Positions 53,461 to 61,823 of a DNA stretch of 64,000 nucleotides are shown one piece after another. Position numbers and translations under genes: made by a program. Below the pieces are notes generated by a model, which was not told the origin of the DNA, ran no database searches, and saw only the letters and a program-made list of their open reading frames with translations. This DNA comes from Bacteroidota bacterium. GTDB taxonomy: Bacteria > Bacteroidota > Bacteroidia > Chitinophagales > Chitinophagaceae. Location: assembly GCA_018266615.1 (NCBI GenBank), contig JAFEAB010000108.1, forward strand, positions 36,488-100,487. Reading direction: 5' to 3'. The stretch's first letter is position 1; each line of letters begins with the position of its first letter.

Positions 53461-54372
53461 TTATTCTTCCACCTGCTGGTAACCGGGTTTGCGGGCCAGG
53501 TAAACCCCAATAAATATACAGGCAGCTGCAATGAGCTTATACATCGAAATTTCCTCTCCTAAAACAACCGCTGCAATAACCGCCGCAAATAAAGGTTGTA
53601 AATAAATATATGAGCCGGCAATAGAGGCGCCCAATTTATGGATTCCAAATATATTAAACAGGTATGCCAGAAAGGTGCCACACAAAACTATCTGGGAAAG
53701 TATCAGGTAATCTGCAAGGCTGTATTTATCCCAGGGTGTCGATAAAAATTCATTCCAACAAAAAGGAATCACCATGAAGAAGCCAAAAGTAAAAACCATC
53801 CGAATAACAGATACCGGAGAGTATTTATCCATCAAGGGTTTCACCAAAATAAAATAGAATGCATAAGAAATGGCATTAACGATGACCATTACATCTCCCC
53901 ATAAAATATCAGGCGCATTGGCCCCGGGAGTTCGCAAACTGATGAGGATAGCCGCACCGGAAATGCCCAGGCATAATCCCAAAATTTTGAAGAAATTCAG
54001 GCTTTCTTTTAACAGCCATGCAGCAATAAATGTGATGAGGATGGGAGAAGCCAGCATCAATAAAGAAGCATGTATAGAGCTGGTTAAAGAAAGGCCTTTA
54101 ATAAAAAGTAATTGGTTGATGGCAATGCCGGTTAAGGCGCAAAGAGCCAGCCGGGGCATATCTGCTTTTTCAATTTTAGAAGGCCGGTTCCGGTTGAAAA
54201 AATACAAAATCCAAAACAGAATAGCGGATCCTGCAATGCGTAAAAAATTTAACCCGAACGGGAAAACCAATCCTTCAGCAATCAAATATTTCACTGCTGT
54301 AAAATTGATGGCAAAAAATAAGTTAGTGAGCAAGAGAGCAAGGTGCGCCCTTAATTTACCGGTTGCCTCCAT
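53461..54372 (-). CDS. EamA/DMT family transporter
   Basis: 303 residues with ten hydrophobic helices arranged as two EamA repeats. The first contains LALLLTNLFFAINFTAVKYL and LSLTSSIHASLLMLASPILITF. The second has ISYAFYFILVKPLMDKYSP and ASIAGSYIYLQPLFAAVIAAVVLGEEISMYKLIAAACIFIG. The PxxxxxxxxxLxE motif at the repeat ends is intact. It is probably a metabolite exporter (amino acid or nucleotide-like); substrate unknown. The C-terminus ends in a short basic/acidic tail (RKPGYQQVEE). Confidence 0.9.
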   Translation of the reverse strand: MEATGKLRAHLALLLTNLFFAINFTAVKYLIAEGLVFPFGLNFLRIAGSAILFWILYFFNRNRPSKIEKADMPRLALCALTGIAINQLLFIKGLSLTSSIHASLLMLASPILITFIAAWLLKESLNFFKILGLCLGISGAAILISLRTPGANAPDILWGDVMVIVNAISYAFYFILVKPLMDKYSPVSVIRMVFTFGFFMVIPFCWNEFLSTPWDKYSLADYLILSQIVLCGTFLAYLFNIFGIHKLGASIAGSYIYLQPLFAAVIAAVVLGEEISMYKLIAAACIFIGVYLARKPGYQQVEE

Positions 54373-54454
54373 TGGGTCACAAATATCGGGAGCAAACGCT
54401 GCTTCCTAAAATAAATCCATGTTACAGAAGCCAAACGAAATTATAAAAGCAACA

Positions 54455-54781
54455 TTATTTGGTTACCATTTTGAGGCCGATAATGGAAATAATTAGTGTG
54501 GCAAGGAAAAATAAACGCCAAAAAGTTGCGGATTCTTTAAAAACGAAAATCCCGATAAGTACGGCACCCACGGCACCAATACCCGTCCATACAGTGTAAG
54601 CCGTTCCAATTGGCAGTGTTTGAGTTACTTTAATTAGCAATGCCATACTGAGGATGAGGGTGATTGCAAAGCCACTATACCAGGCCATCATTTCATTACC
54701 CGAACTTAACCTGGCTTTACCAAGGCAATAGGCAAAGGCCGCTTCAAAAAGTCCGGCCAGAATGAGGAGGAGCCAATTCAT
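54455..54781 (-). CDS. small multidrug resistance (SMR) family exporter, Gdx/SugE-like
   Basis: 108 residues, four helices. The essential proton/substrate Glu is E13 (ILAGLFEAAFAYCLG), in the WLLLxxAGLFE context typical of guanidinium exporters rather than EmrE. LPIGTAYTVWTGIGAVGAVLIG is the conserved third-helix/dimer segment. Only one SMR gene is present, so it would act as a dual-topology homodimer. It lies upstream of the EamA gene on the same strand with an 82-base gap and may share its transcript. Confidence 0.9.
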   Translation of the reverse strand: MNWLLLILAGLFEAAFAYCLGKARLSSGNEMMAWYSGFAITLILSMALLIKVTQTLPIGTAYTVWTGIGAVGAVLIGIFVFKESATFWRLFFLATLIISIIGLKMVTK

Positions 54782-55018
54782 AATTTAGTTTTTCCTTGAT
54801 TCAATATTTCCTTCCATAAAGAAAAAAGGGGAGGAAGCCATAAGGTTGTTAATAATGGCCTCCGGCAAAACATTAAAACATATTTTCCGCAATTATCGAC
54901 CTGCTATTTAGAAAAAAATTGATCATACGTTAATAATTACTTACCCTATTCCCCTGTGCAACCCATCTCGAATTTAACGGTTGTTCACTCAATGCCCTTC
55001 GAATTCAGTCGCCTTCCG

Positions 55019-55774
55019 TTATTGTAATATTTGTCCCTTATATTTATCTTTTCCTGCTATCAGAATTAAAATCGTTATTACGCCAATTGAAACCAATGAA
55101 GCGTGGAGTGTCCCCAAATTTAGGCCTCCTTTGCTTAATGGCTTAGTTAGGAAATCTCCAAACGTTGCCCCAAAAGGCCTTGTAAATATAAAGGCAATCC
55201 AAAATAGCAGAACATGGTTTAATCTGGTTAAATAGTGTAATAATAATACAATAATTATTACGCCGCTTGTTACCATGGCGCCGTGCAAATAGCTAAGTCC
55301 TAAATTGTCGCTTAAAAAGTCACCAAATGCTGTTCCGAGGCTATTAGAAAATAGAATGGCAATCCAATAAAGTAGTTCTTTTGAGATTCCAAATAAGGGA
55401 TAAACTTCTATTGATTTATATTTCCTATACCACCAATAAAGGGTAGAAACCAAAAGTAGAACTAAAATAGCGCTCCCCCCGGCATAGCCAATTCGTAATG
55501 TCCGGTCTATAAAATCAGAAATTTCCGTTCCAAGCGTAGTGGTTCCAATGATTACAAGCCAATAAACTGTCGGCAAATATCTTTTAATAGATAATTGGGT
55601 AAATAATACAATCAGGAAAAATATAAGCGTTATAAGGATTCCCATTAAATAACCCAGGCCCAACGACATAGATATGAAATCACCAAGTGTTTCTCCCAGG
55701 GTTGTGGCTATTATCTTCATTAGCCAGAATAGCAGCGTAACCCTTGCTACCTTATTCATTTGCCGATTCTCCAT
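55019..55774 (-). CDS. DUF347-repeat membrane protein (COG4705-like)
   Basis: 251 residues made of four internal repeats of ~55-60 residues. Each has an aromatic-rich helix start and an acidic segment: TTLGETLGDFISMSLGLGY, TTLGTEISDFIDRTLRIGY, NSLGTAFGDFLSDNLGLSY and RPFGATFGDFLTKPLSKGG. About eight membrane helices are predicted by eye, two per repeat. The conserved G-x-x-x-G/S-D-F motif places an Asp at equivalent positions in all four, suggesting a four-fold pseudo-symmetric transporter or metal-binding core (inference). Function of the family is not established. Confidence 0.85.
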   Translation of the reverse strand: MENRQMNKVARVTLLFWLMKIIATTLGETLGDFISMSLGLGYLMGILITLIFFLIVLFTQLSIKRYLPTVYWLVIIGTTTLGTEISDFIDRTLRIGYAGGSAILVLLLVSTLYWWYRKYKSIEVYPLFGISKELLYWIAILFSNSLGTAFGDFLSDNLGLSYLHGAMVTSGVIIIVLLLHYLTRLNHVLLFWIAFIFTRPFGATFGDFLTKPLSKGGLNLGTLHASLVSIGVITILILIAGKDKYKGQILQ

Positions 55775-55926
55775 TTATCTGGATTACCTAAAGTGAGTAT
55801 TATTCATTGATCCTAACCTCAGCGGTAAGTCGTTGTTTCCGCCTAACTCTGTGTTTCAATAGCATTTAGGATATTTTAACCAATTCAATCGCCGGAATGG
55901 CACTTCTTTATTATCCGCCTCCTCTT

Positions 55927-56724
55927 TCACCCCACAGGTTTTAGGTCTGTGTACTTTGCATCCAGGAAAATCCCAAACTCCTTCTCCAGTATTTCCATAT
56001 AAGATGGTCCTTCATCCAGGGTTATTATTTCTTCCGATCCGGCAATTTTTTTCTTCAGGGTGTTATTATATAGGGAAACAACTCCGCCTTTAACCCGAAG
56101 GGCAGCAATTCTGCCATTTACGAAAAAGGAGTGGGGATTGGTGGAGGTGTAATAATTACCATAGGCAATATCTGCCTGGCATACATAGTTTAAATCAAAA
56201 CTATACAGGTTCTTCCATTTCATTTCCTGCATTTTCCGGAGCATATAGCCATAATGGGCATCTTCCATTAACTGATATTTTTCTCCTTCAAACAAAACCG
56301 ATTGGTCACAAACAAGAGGGATGGGCACTGGCGGAGTTTCTGCTCCAAAACCAGTGTCAAGTATCCAGTAATTTTCATCTGTGGTTACGAGGCTAACCTG
56401 GTGGCTTCTTCCGGTTGGTTTCCCGGATACATGCACCCTTCCCAAAAGTGCCCTTGCCTGAAATCCAAAGGATTGAAGAGCCTGTAAAAAAAGCCCGTTC
56501 AACTCAAAACAATAGCCCCCTCTTTGGTGCCGTACACATTTTTCAAAAACAGATGCCGGGTCCGTTTTTATTTCCCTGCCAAGGCAGATATCAAAATTTT
56601 CAAATGGAATGGATAACTGTTGCGCATGTTGGATCGCTTTAATGAAGGAAATGTCTTTGGAAACTTCCCCGGTAAATCCAATGCGATTTAAATATTCTTC
56701 CTTATTAAATAAAAAATCATCCAT
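55927..56724 (-). CDS. arylamine N-acetyltransferase
   Basis: 265 residues. The Cys-His-Asp triad is C72 (QRGGYCFELNGLF), H109 (TGRSHQVSLV) and D123 (YWILDTGFGAETPP). PFENFDICLG (41-50) and FQARALLGRVH are further family landmarks. It transfers acetyl or another acyl group from CoA to arylamines or hydrazines. The natural substrate may be an acyl acceptor in secondary metabolism. It stands alone, with the GNAT gene 122 bases upstream on the same strand. Confidence 0.93.
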   Translation of the reverse strand: MDDFLFNKEEYLNRIGFTGEVSKDISFIKAIQHAQQLSIPFENFDICLGREIKTDPASVFEKCVRHQRGGYCFELNGLFLQALQSFGFQARALLGRVHVSGKPTGRSHQVSLVTTDENYWILDTGFGAETPPVPIPLVCDQSVLFEGEKYQLMEDAHYGYMLRKMQEMKWKNLYSFDLNYVCQADIAYGNYYTSTNPHSFFVNGRIAALRVKGGVVSLYNNTLKKKIAGSEEIITLDEGPSYMEILEKEFGIFLDAKYTDLKPVG

Positions 56725-56846
56725 TATATGATCCTAATTTTTTGGCAACTGCATGCCAATATTTATCGGGCCCCGTGCTGAATAGGCTGCCTTTCCGGAT
56801 ATATCAATTCATTCCTTTCCGCAAAAATCTTAACTCAAACCGGCCA

Positions 56847-57389
56847 CTATTGTTCATTGATCTTTGCATAAATATCCAAACTAATAAACCGGCCGTTTTT
56901 AAATTCATAATCTTGCAAGGTGCCTTCGTGCTTAAACCCGAGCTTTTGCATGGCCCTTATACAATTTTTATTTTCTGTTTCAACCTGGCCCTCTATCCGG
57001 TGTAGCCCAAGATGCGTGAATCCATAATGGCAAATTATCTCCATGGCTTCCTGCATGATTCCCATACCCCAATATTCTTTCATCAACCAAAAACCCACTT
57101 CCGCTTTTCGATGCTCCCGGTTAATGCCATTCAATCCACCAACGCCATAAAATAAATTATTATCCAAATTACAAACGGCCCAATATATCCCGGTTCCGTT
57201 TCTCTCTAAATCCGCATAAAACTCCATCTGGGCCTGGGTCTCTTCGAGGGTCGAATAACTGACGCCATAATATTTAATGATATCCGGTTCCGACAGCCCG
57301 CTGAAAACATGGGGAAGATCGGTTTCTATAATTTGCCGCATCAATAGCCGGTTGGTTTTAATAACCGGAAAACTTGTATTCTGCATCAT
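56847..57389 (-). CDS. GNAT family N-acetyltransferase (RimJ/RimL type)
   Basis: 180 residues with the full Acetyltransf_3 fold. TNRLLMRQIIETDLPHVFSG is the N-terminal part. AEVGFWLMKEYWGMGIMQEA holds the acetyl-CoA pyrophosphate loop (usual pattern Q/RxxGxG/A; here WGMG). LHRIEGQVETENKNCIRAMQKLGFKHEGTL is the beta6-alpha4 end. Such enzymes acetylate ribosomal protein N-termini or small metabolites; the target is unknown. It is downstream of the recA terminator on the same strand. Confidence 0.9.
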   Translation of the reverse strand: MMQNTSFPVIKTNRLLMRQIIETDLPHVFSGLSEPDIIKYYGVSYSTLEETQAQMEFYADLERNGTGIYWAVCNLDNNLFYGVGGLNGINREHRKAEVGFWLMKEYWGMGIMQEAMEIICHYGFTHLGLHRIEGQVETENKNCIRAMQKLGFKHEGTLQDYEFKNGRFISLDIYAKINEQ

Positions 57390-57444
57390 TTAATTAAGTA
57401 TGTTTTTCTTTTTCAAAATAATATTTTCCGGAATAATAATCTTG

Positions 57445-57481
57445 TAAAAAGCAAAAAGCCGCTACCAAAAGGCAGGCGGCT
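57445..57481 (-). terminator. intrinsic terminator of recA
   Basis: On the minus strand AGCCGC pairs with GCGGCT (outer arms 57481-57476 and 57462-57457), an inner CC/GG pair closes around TTTT, and the stem is followed by TTTTTGCTTTTT. It lies 26 bases past the recA stop. Confidence 0.85.
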
Positions 57482-57506
57482 GATTACTTCTTACTAACCC
57501 AAATAA

Positions 57507-58508
57507 TTAGGTCCCCTGGATCTCTTTAATCTTCTCTCTGATCTTCGCCTCAATTTCATTGGAAAGTTCGGGGTTATCTATCATCAGTTGCTTTACCGCT
57601 TCGCGGCCCTGGCCTAACTTATCATTATTATAACTGAACCAGCTTCCGCTTTTTGAAATGATTCCCAATTCAACCCCCATATCTATAATTTCACCGGATT
57701 TAGAAATCCCTTCTCCATAAATAATATCAAACTCTGCTACCCTGAACGGAGGAGCCACCTTATTTTTCACCACCTTAATCTTTACATGGTTGCCGGTAAT
57801 TTCATCTCCATCTTTAATTTGCGCCTGTCGACGGATATCGAGGCGCACCGAAGCATAAAATTTTAATGCATTTCCTCCGGTGGTGGTTTCGGGATTTCCA
57901 AACATGACCCCGATTTTTTCCCTGAGCTGATTAATAAAAATACAAATGGTATTGGTTTTTGAAATGGTAGCGGTAAGTTTCCGCAGTGCCTGGCTCATCA
58001 GCCTGGCATGCAGGCCCATTTTACTATCTCCCATTTCTCCTTCCAACTCTCCCTTTGGAACCAGGGCGGCTACAGAATCAATCACCACCACATCTAAAGC
58101 GCCGGAAAGGATTAGCCGGTCTGCAATTTCAAGTGCCTGCTCCCCATAATCCGGCTGAGAAATCAGCAGGTTGTCAATATTAACCCCCAACTTTTGCGCG
58201 TAGTTACTGTCGAACGCATGTTCCGCATCAATAAAAGCGCACATCCCGCCCTTTTTTTGTGCCTCTGCTATTACATGGATGGCGAGGGTGGTTTTACCCG
58301 ACGATTCCGGGCCATAAATTTCAATTACCCGCCCCCTTGGTAAGCCGCCAATACCCAGCGCCACATCTAACCCGATGGAGCCGGTTGAAATGACACCCTG
58401 CTCAACGGTTGCCTTTTCATTCATCATCATCACCGACCCCTTTCCAAAATCCTTGTCGATCTTTTCCATGGTCAGTTTTAAGGCCTTTAATTTTTCTGCG
58501 TTACTCAT
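57507..58508 (-). CDS. recA: recombinase RecA
   Basis: 333 residues. Walker A is GPESSGKT (66-73). [21 protein letters not shown] is Walker B with loop L1, and [37 protein letters not shown] covers loop L2 and the conserved core. The C-terminal domain is slightly short. It is transcribed alone, with 257 gene-free bases upstream and an intrinsic terminator downstream. No LexA-type palindrome could be recognised in its upstream region, in keeping with the apparent lack of classic LexA boxes in this window. Confidence 0.98.
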   Translation of the reverse strand: MSNAEKLKALKLTMEKIDKDFGKGSVMMMNEKATVEQGVISTGSIGLDVALGIGGLPRGRVIEIYGPESSGKTTLAIHVIAEAQKKGGMCAFIDAEHAFDSNYAQKLGVNIDNLLISQPDYGEQALEIADRLILSGALDVVVIDSVAALVPKGELEGEMGDSKMGLHARLMSQALRKLTATISKTNTICIFINQLREKIGVMFGNPETTTGGNALKFYASVRLDIRRQAQIKDGDEITGNHVKIKVVKNKVAPPFRVAEFDIIYGEGISKSGEIIDMGVELGIISKSGSWFSYNNDKLGQGREAVKQLMIDNPELSNEIEAKIREKIKEIQGT

Positions 58509-58765
58509 TGTTTCTGTTTTAATGGTTGTATCTGTATGCGTAAAATTAGAGTGAGGTGTAAAGATATATACTTAATCTTATTAACACTAATTAATTTAGT
58601 ATTTTTTTGATAATTTTTTTAGCTTTTACCGGATTTTATTTAGTTCGCCTTAATAATAATTATAGAATAAGGTTTCCGGGGGGTGGAAGCTAAAGGGTTC
58701 TGCCCGGGGTCTAAATGCTGTTTGGGCTGCCTTTTATTGAGGAGATGGCTTCTTTCAATCTGTTT

Positions 58766-59401
58766 TTACCCGAGGTTATCATACTGGTACAGGGGGTCAA
58801 TGGCCGACCCGGCTTCCATTTCGCATACCGGTTTTATGATCCCGTCTTTAAGACCGTAAACCCAGCCATGCAGGTGGGGTATTTGGTCCTTTTTCCAGGC
58901 AGATTGAATTATGGAAGTTTTGGCAAGGTTAAAAACCTGTTCCCGCACATTAAATTCAATAAGGGCATTTACTCTTTCCTCCTCGGTTTGGTGGGCATCA
59001 ATTTCTTCGCGGTGAAGGCGGTAAATATCCTTTATGTTTTTAAGCCAGTGATCAATAATACCAAAATGGTGTTGCGTCATAGCCGCTTTTACTCCTCCGC
59101 ATCCATAATGTCCGCAAACAATGATATGCCTCACCTTCAGCACCTCAACCGCATATTGTAATACACTCAAAAAATTAATATCGGTATTCACTACCAGGTT
59201 CGAAATGTTGCGGTGAACAAAAATTTCGCCCGGGTCGGTGCCCGTAATTTTATCGGCTGGTACCCGGCTGTCGCTACAACCAATCCACAAAAAAGCAGGC
59301 GCCTGTTGTGCCGAAAGGCGGGCAAAAAAATGTGGGTCAACTTCTTTTACGCTGTTCGCCCAGTCTTTATTTGAACGAAGTAGCTTTTCGTAGGCTTTCA
59401 T
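58766..59401 (-). CDS. beta-class carbonic anhydrase
   Basis: 211 residues. Zinc ligands and catalytic pair are visible: C42, D44 and R46 (GCSDSRVPAD), then H98 and C101 (VCGHYGCGG). The length matches E. coli Can-like enzymes, with HRNISNLVVNTD and the C-terminal VHGWVYGLKDGIIKPV. It hydrates CO2 to bicarbonate in the cytosol, supplying carboxylases. It is the last ordinary gene before repeat locus B, whose first unit lies ~280 bases upstream of the start codon. Confidence 0.96.
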   Translation of the reverse strand: MKAYEKLLRSNKDWANSVKEVDPHFFARLSAQQAPAFLWIGCSDSRVPADKITGTDPGEIFVHRNISNLVVNTDINFLSVLQYAVEVLKVRHIIVCGHYGCGGVKAAMTQHHFGIIDHWLKNIKDIYRLHREEIDAHQTEEERVNALIEFNVREQVFNLAKTSIIQSAWKKDQIPHLHGWVYGLKDGIIKPVCEMEAGSAIDPLYQYDNLG

Positions 59402-59682
59402 TGTAAGGCTTGTGTTTGAAGGGTCTAAAGTAGCACATATTGAACAGTTGGACGGGGATATTTACGATCCACCTCTTCGTGGCCGGATTTTGTTAATGGT
59501 CTGGCTTTCTATGCCTTCCATAATTTTGATTTCATGCCCCGGAGGTTTAATCTATACTGTGTGCTTACATCCGTTGGTCGGTTGAAAACTATTTGCAAGT
59601 TTGCACTTACTGACCCACAGTCATTTCTATGGTAGCTCTTCCATGCAGATATTTTGGAGGATTATACAATTCTGGGTATTCA

Positions 59683-60140
59683 ATTCGTGCATTCCTGGCG
59701 TTAACGTGGATGGCTTACCTGTGCAAATGATATTCGTGCATTCGTGGCTATAATGTTGATGGCTTACCTGTGCAAATGATATTCGTTCATTCGTGGCTAT
59801 AATGTTGATGGCCTACCTGTGCAAATGATATTCGTTCATTCGTGGCTATAATGTTGATGGCTTACCTGTGCAAATGATATTCGTTCATTCGTGGCTATAA
59901 TGTTGATGGCCTACCTGTGCAAATGATATTCGTGCATTCGTGGCTATAATGTTGATGGCTTACCTGTGCAAATGATATTCGTGCATTCGTGGCTATAATG
60001 TTGATGGCCTACCTGTGCAAATGATATTCGTGCATTCGTGGCTATAATGTTGATGGCTTACTGTGCAAATGATACTCGTGCAATGGTGACTTTAACGCGA
60101 TGCTTTTTTTGTGTAAATTCCATTCGTGCATTCCTGGCTA
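59683..60140. repeat. tandem repeat array B (about eight 49-base units)
   Basis: Units begin with ATTCGTGCATTCGTGG, the reverse complement of array A's core, and then run through a 33-base arm unlike array A's. Starts are 59683, 59732, 59781, 59830, 59879, 59928, 59977 and 60026. The first and the trailing copies (60074-60140) are degenerate, and the eighth has lost one base. Internal units are near-identical but alternate strictly between GGCTTACC and GGCCTACC, which points to growth by 98-base double units. No open frame covers it and no spacers exist. Confidence 0.95.
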
Positions 60141-60205
60141 AAATAATTTACCCCTGAACTAAATAATCTTAAGCAAAATCTCTTTGTTCAAATTTTTTAG
60201 CAGCA

Positions 60206-60239
60206 TATTTTTACCCCCGGGGCGGGGGCAGCAAAGGGC
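60206..60239 (-). repeat. 34-base GC-rich boundary element, copy 3 (locus B)
   Basis: Read on the minus strand it matches the two locus A copies with about two mismatches (TTTGCTGCCCCC, then GCCCCGGGGG, then TAAAAATA). The 25 bases following it (60205-60181) carry the same TAAAAAATT...AACAAA stretch as after copy 1, and GAAAAAATT precedes it as before copy 2. It sits 65 bases from the array's last core. Confidence 0.85.
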
Positions 60240-60460
60240 CAGAATTTTTTCTTCCTTTTTTATTATGATGAACTGAATTTCCTTTTATCTGAAACAACAA
60301 CTTCTTTCCATTCAGACATAGAAAAACTCAACAACTAATTTCAGAATAACCATTAGTCACAGATGAAAACATCATAACCGGAAAAAATATTTGTAAATTT
60401 GAGCAATCCCAGGTTTTCCTGGCCGGTATATTGGTTTTAAACAATCAAAAATTCTTGAAA

Positions 60461-60697
60461 ATGGACACCTGGTTAAACTCGCTAATTACAGATACTCCCC
60501 AACAAGGCTTTGAGCTGGCTATCACCCTTTCGCGCCGTGGGGTCAAATATACCCAGCCCGATACCGAAGTCTTACACAAGCTCAGGCCGGAATATGCCAA
60601 CGATCCGGATGCCTTAACCGCAGCCTCGCAGGTTATTGCTATCAACTTCCAGACCATAGCTGCAGCCAATGATTACTGGCGCAGTAAGAACGGGTAG
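60461..60697 (+). CDS. small protein of unknown function (78 aa)
   Basis: I do not recognise a family. From ATG 60461 the 78 residues have no signal or membrane helix. They are mixed helical in character (GFELAITLSRRGVKYTQPDTEVLHKL..., LTAASQVIAINFQTIAAANDYW). A longer frame begins at 60431 but its extra residues look non-coding. A -7-like box TAAATTTG lies 60 bases upstream. It stands alone next to repeat locus B. Amino-acid composition is ordinary, so it is probably a real short gene, but evidence is limited. Confidence 0.5.
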   Translation: MDTWLNSLITDTPQQGFELAITLSRRGVKYTQPDTEVLHKLRPEYANDPDALTAASQVIAINFQTIAAANDYWRSKNG

Positions 60698-61281
60698 CTT
60701 TAAATTTGAGTTTTTTGAGTCAGGCTTCTTTTTGGAAACCCATTATATTGGGCTTTCAATAACTTTCTATTGCTTTTAGTCAACCAACAAAAATTTTCCT
60801 GAACTTCTGATTGATAAAAACTGGGCATATCAACAAAGGGTGTGCTGTGAATAAATTTAATCTCTAACTAAATTTTCTTCAGTTGAAATTTTTGGTCTGA
60901 TTTTGAAAAGTCCGGAAATTGTACCTGGGGGAAGGGGCGGCAGCCCCGGGGTGGAATGGTCTTTCATAAAATTGTTCCAAAAACAATCTGCACATTTCCC
61001 CGAACCTGATCCGGGTAATTCAAACAAACATCAAACCCTCCCAGACAGCTTCATTGGTATTCACGGATAAATTAATTCCCCATACCGGGATATAATCCCG
61101 CCAATATAAAAAAGGCAACAGTGGCCCTTCTGGACACTTCCGCCAGAAAGTGTATTTCCTAAAATTCGTAAAACAGCACTTTTCAGGAAAATTTAAACAG
61201 TACTAAATCTAAAATATATTTTAGCTATTGTTCTGCTCCAACCTCGTCAACTTCTATTATTAATCCTCAATTCACGTGTAG
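60698..61281. other. gene-free stretch with a riboswitch-like relic
   Basis: About 580 bases between the small ORF and the SRPBCC gene. The only recognisable content is the TPP-riboswitch-like segment at about 60940-61020. The remainder is AT-rich, with stops in all frames and no long repeat. Confidence 0.6.
60940..61020 (+). promoter_or_regulatory. degenerate TPP riboswitch (thi-box) relic
   Basis: GAACCTGATCCGGGTAAT at 61002-61019 equals the conserved P4/P5 core of the TPP aptamer. It is preceded at the right distance by CTGCACATTTCCCC, which corresponds to the CTGAGA...CCC pyrimidine-sensing strand with changed bases, and by GGGGTG at 60948-60953. The final GCCGGCG-AGGGA strand is missing. 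No thiamine gene follows; the next gene faces the other way. A functional switch is unlikely. Confidence 0.4.
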
Positions 61282-61722
61282 TTATTTCCCCTCTACCGCT
61301 TCTTTTAATTCCTCCAAATTCTTTATTATCCCCGAATCAAGTATTTTTTGAAAATACCTGGTAAATAATGACGGAAGAATTCCCTGTAAACTTTCTTCAA
61401 TAGTTACGATTGTCTTATTCTCTTTTTCCTCAAAATACCAGTTGTGAACAGCACTGGCTCCTAAAATCTTTCCAGTCCACCCAAATTCTTTTTCCCGAAT
61501 AGAAGTATGTATTTGTGATTTAAAGGATAACCCACCTGCTTTCCAGTCAAACCTTGTGCCTTCTTTAATTTCTCCGTAAACCACAGTATGGGTAACTCCT
61601 TTCTGCCATGCTGGCCAGTTACTAATATCAGCCAATTTATCCCAAACAACTTCAGCTGCTGCAGCAATATCTATTTTATTTTTTGATTTAACTGGCGCCT
61701 TATCATTGATGGTGTTGTTCAT
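61282..61722 (-). CDS. SRPBCC family protein (polyketide cyclase/START-like)
   Basis: 146 residues of the START/Bet v 1-like fold with the usual opening IDIAAAAEVVWDKLADISNWPAWQKGV. The beta-strands (FDWKAGGLSFKSQIHTSI, FGWTGKILGASAVHNWYFEE, TIVTIEESLQG) and a long C-terminal helix (IIKNLEELKEAVEGK) complete a single hydrophobic cavity. Most such bacterial proteins are annotated only by fold; ligand and role are unknown. The gene stands alone; fabG, 101 bases upstream on the same strand, may share its transcript. Confidence 0.85.
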   Translation of the reverse strand: MNNTINDKAPVKSKNKIDIAAAAEVVWDKLADISNWPAWQKGVTHTVVYGEIKEGTRFDWKAGGLSFKSQIHTSIREKEFGWTGKILGASAVHNWYFEEKENKTIVTIEESLQGILPSLFTRYFQKILDSGIIKNLEELKEAVEGK

Positions 61723-61823
61723 TTTTCCATTCCTGTTTTAGAAATTTCACGAAGAAATAATCGCTCCTTTAATCTCCCGAAAATAGGGTTATGAAAATAC
61801 CTGGTTAATTACTGTAATCCGGC

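Larger units (their letters stand above)
59402..60460. other. gene-free stretch holding repeat locus B
   Basis: About 1.06 kb between the carbonic anhydrase and the small ORF. The bases 59402-59682 are unremarkable. Array B (59683-60140) and an inverted copy of the GC-rich element (60206-60239) follow. Bases 60240-60460 are AT-rich, with a candidate -7 box TAAATTTG (60394-60401) and a small hairpin CCAGG-TTTT-CCTGG (60409-60422) before the small ORF. Confidence 0.8.

Noticed and set aside
59683..60140. CRISPR array (49-base units)
   Set aside because: The whole 49 bases repeat, including the part between cores, so there are no spacers; no cas genes.
60741..60760. 14-base match ATATTGGGCTTTCA shared with 48890-48903 as a repeat
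   Set aside because: Matches of this length are expected several times by chance in 64 kb, and flanks do not align.
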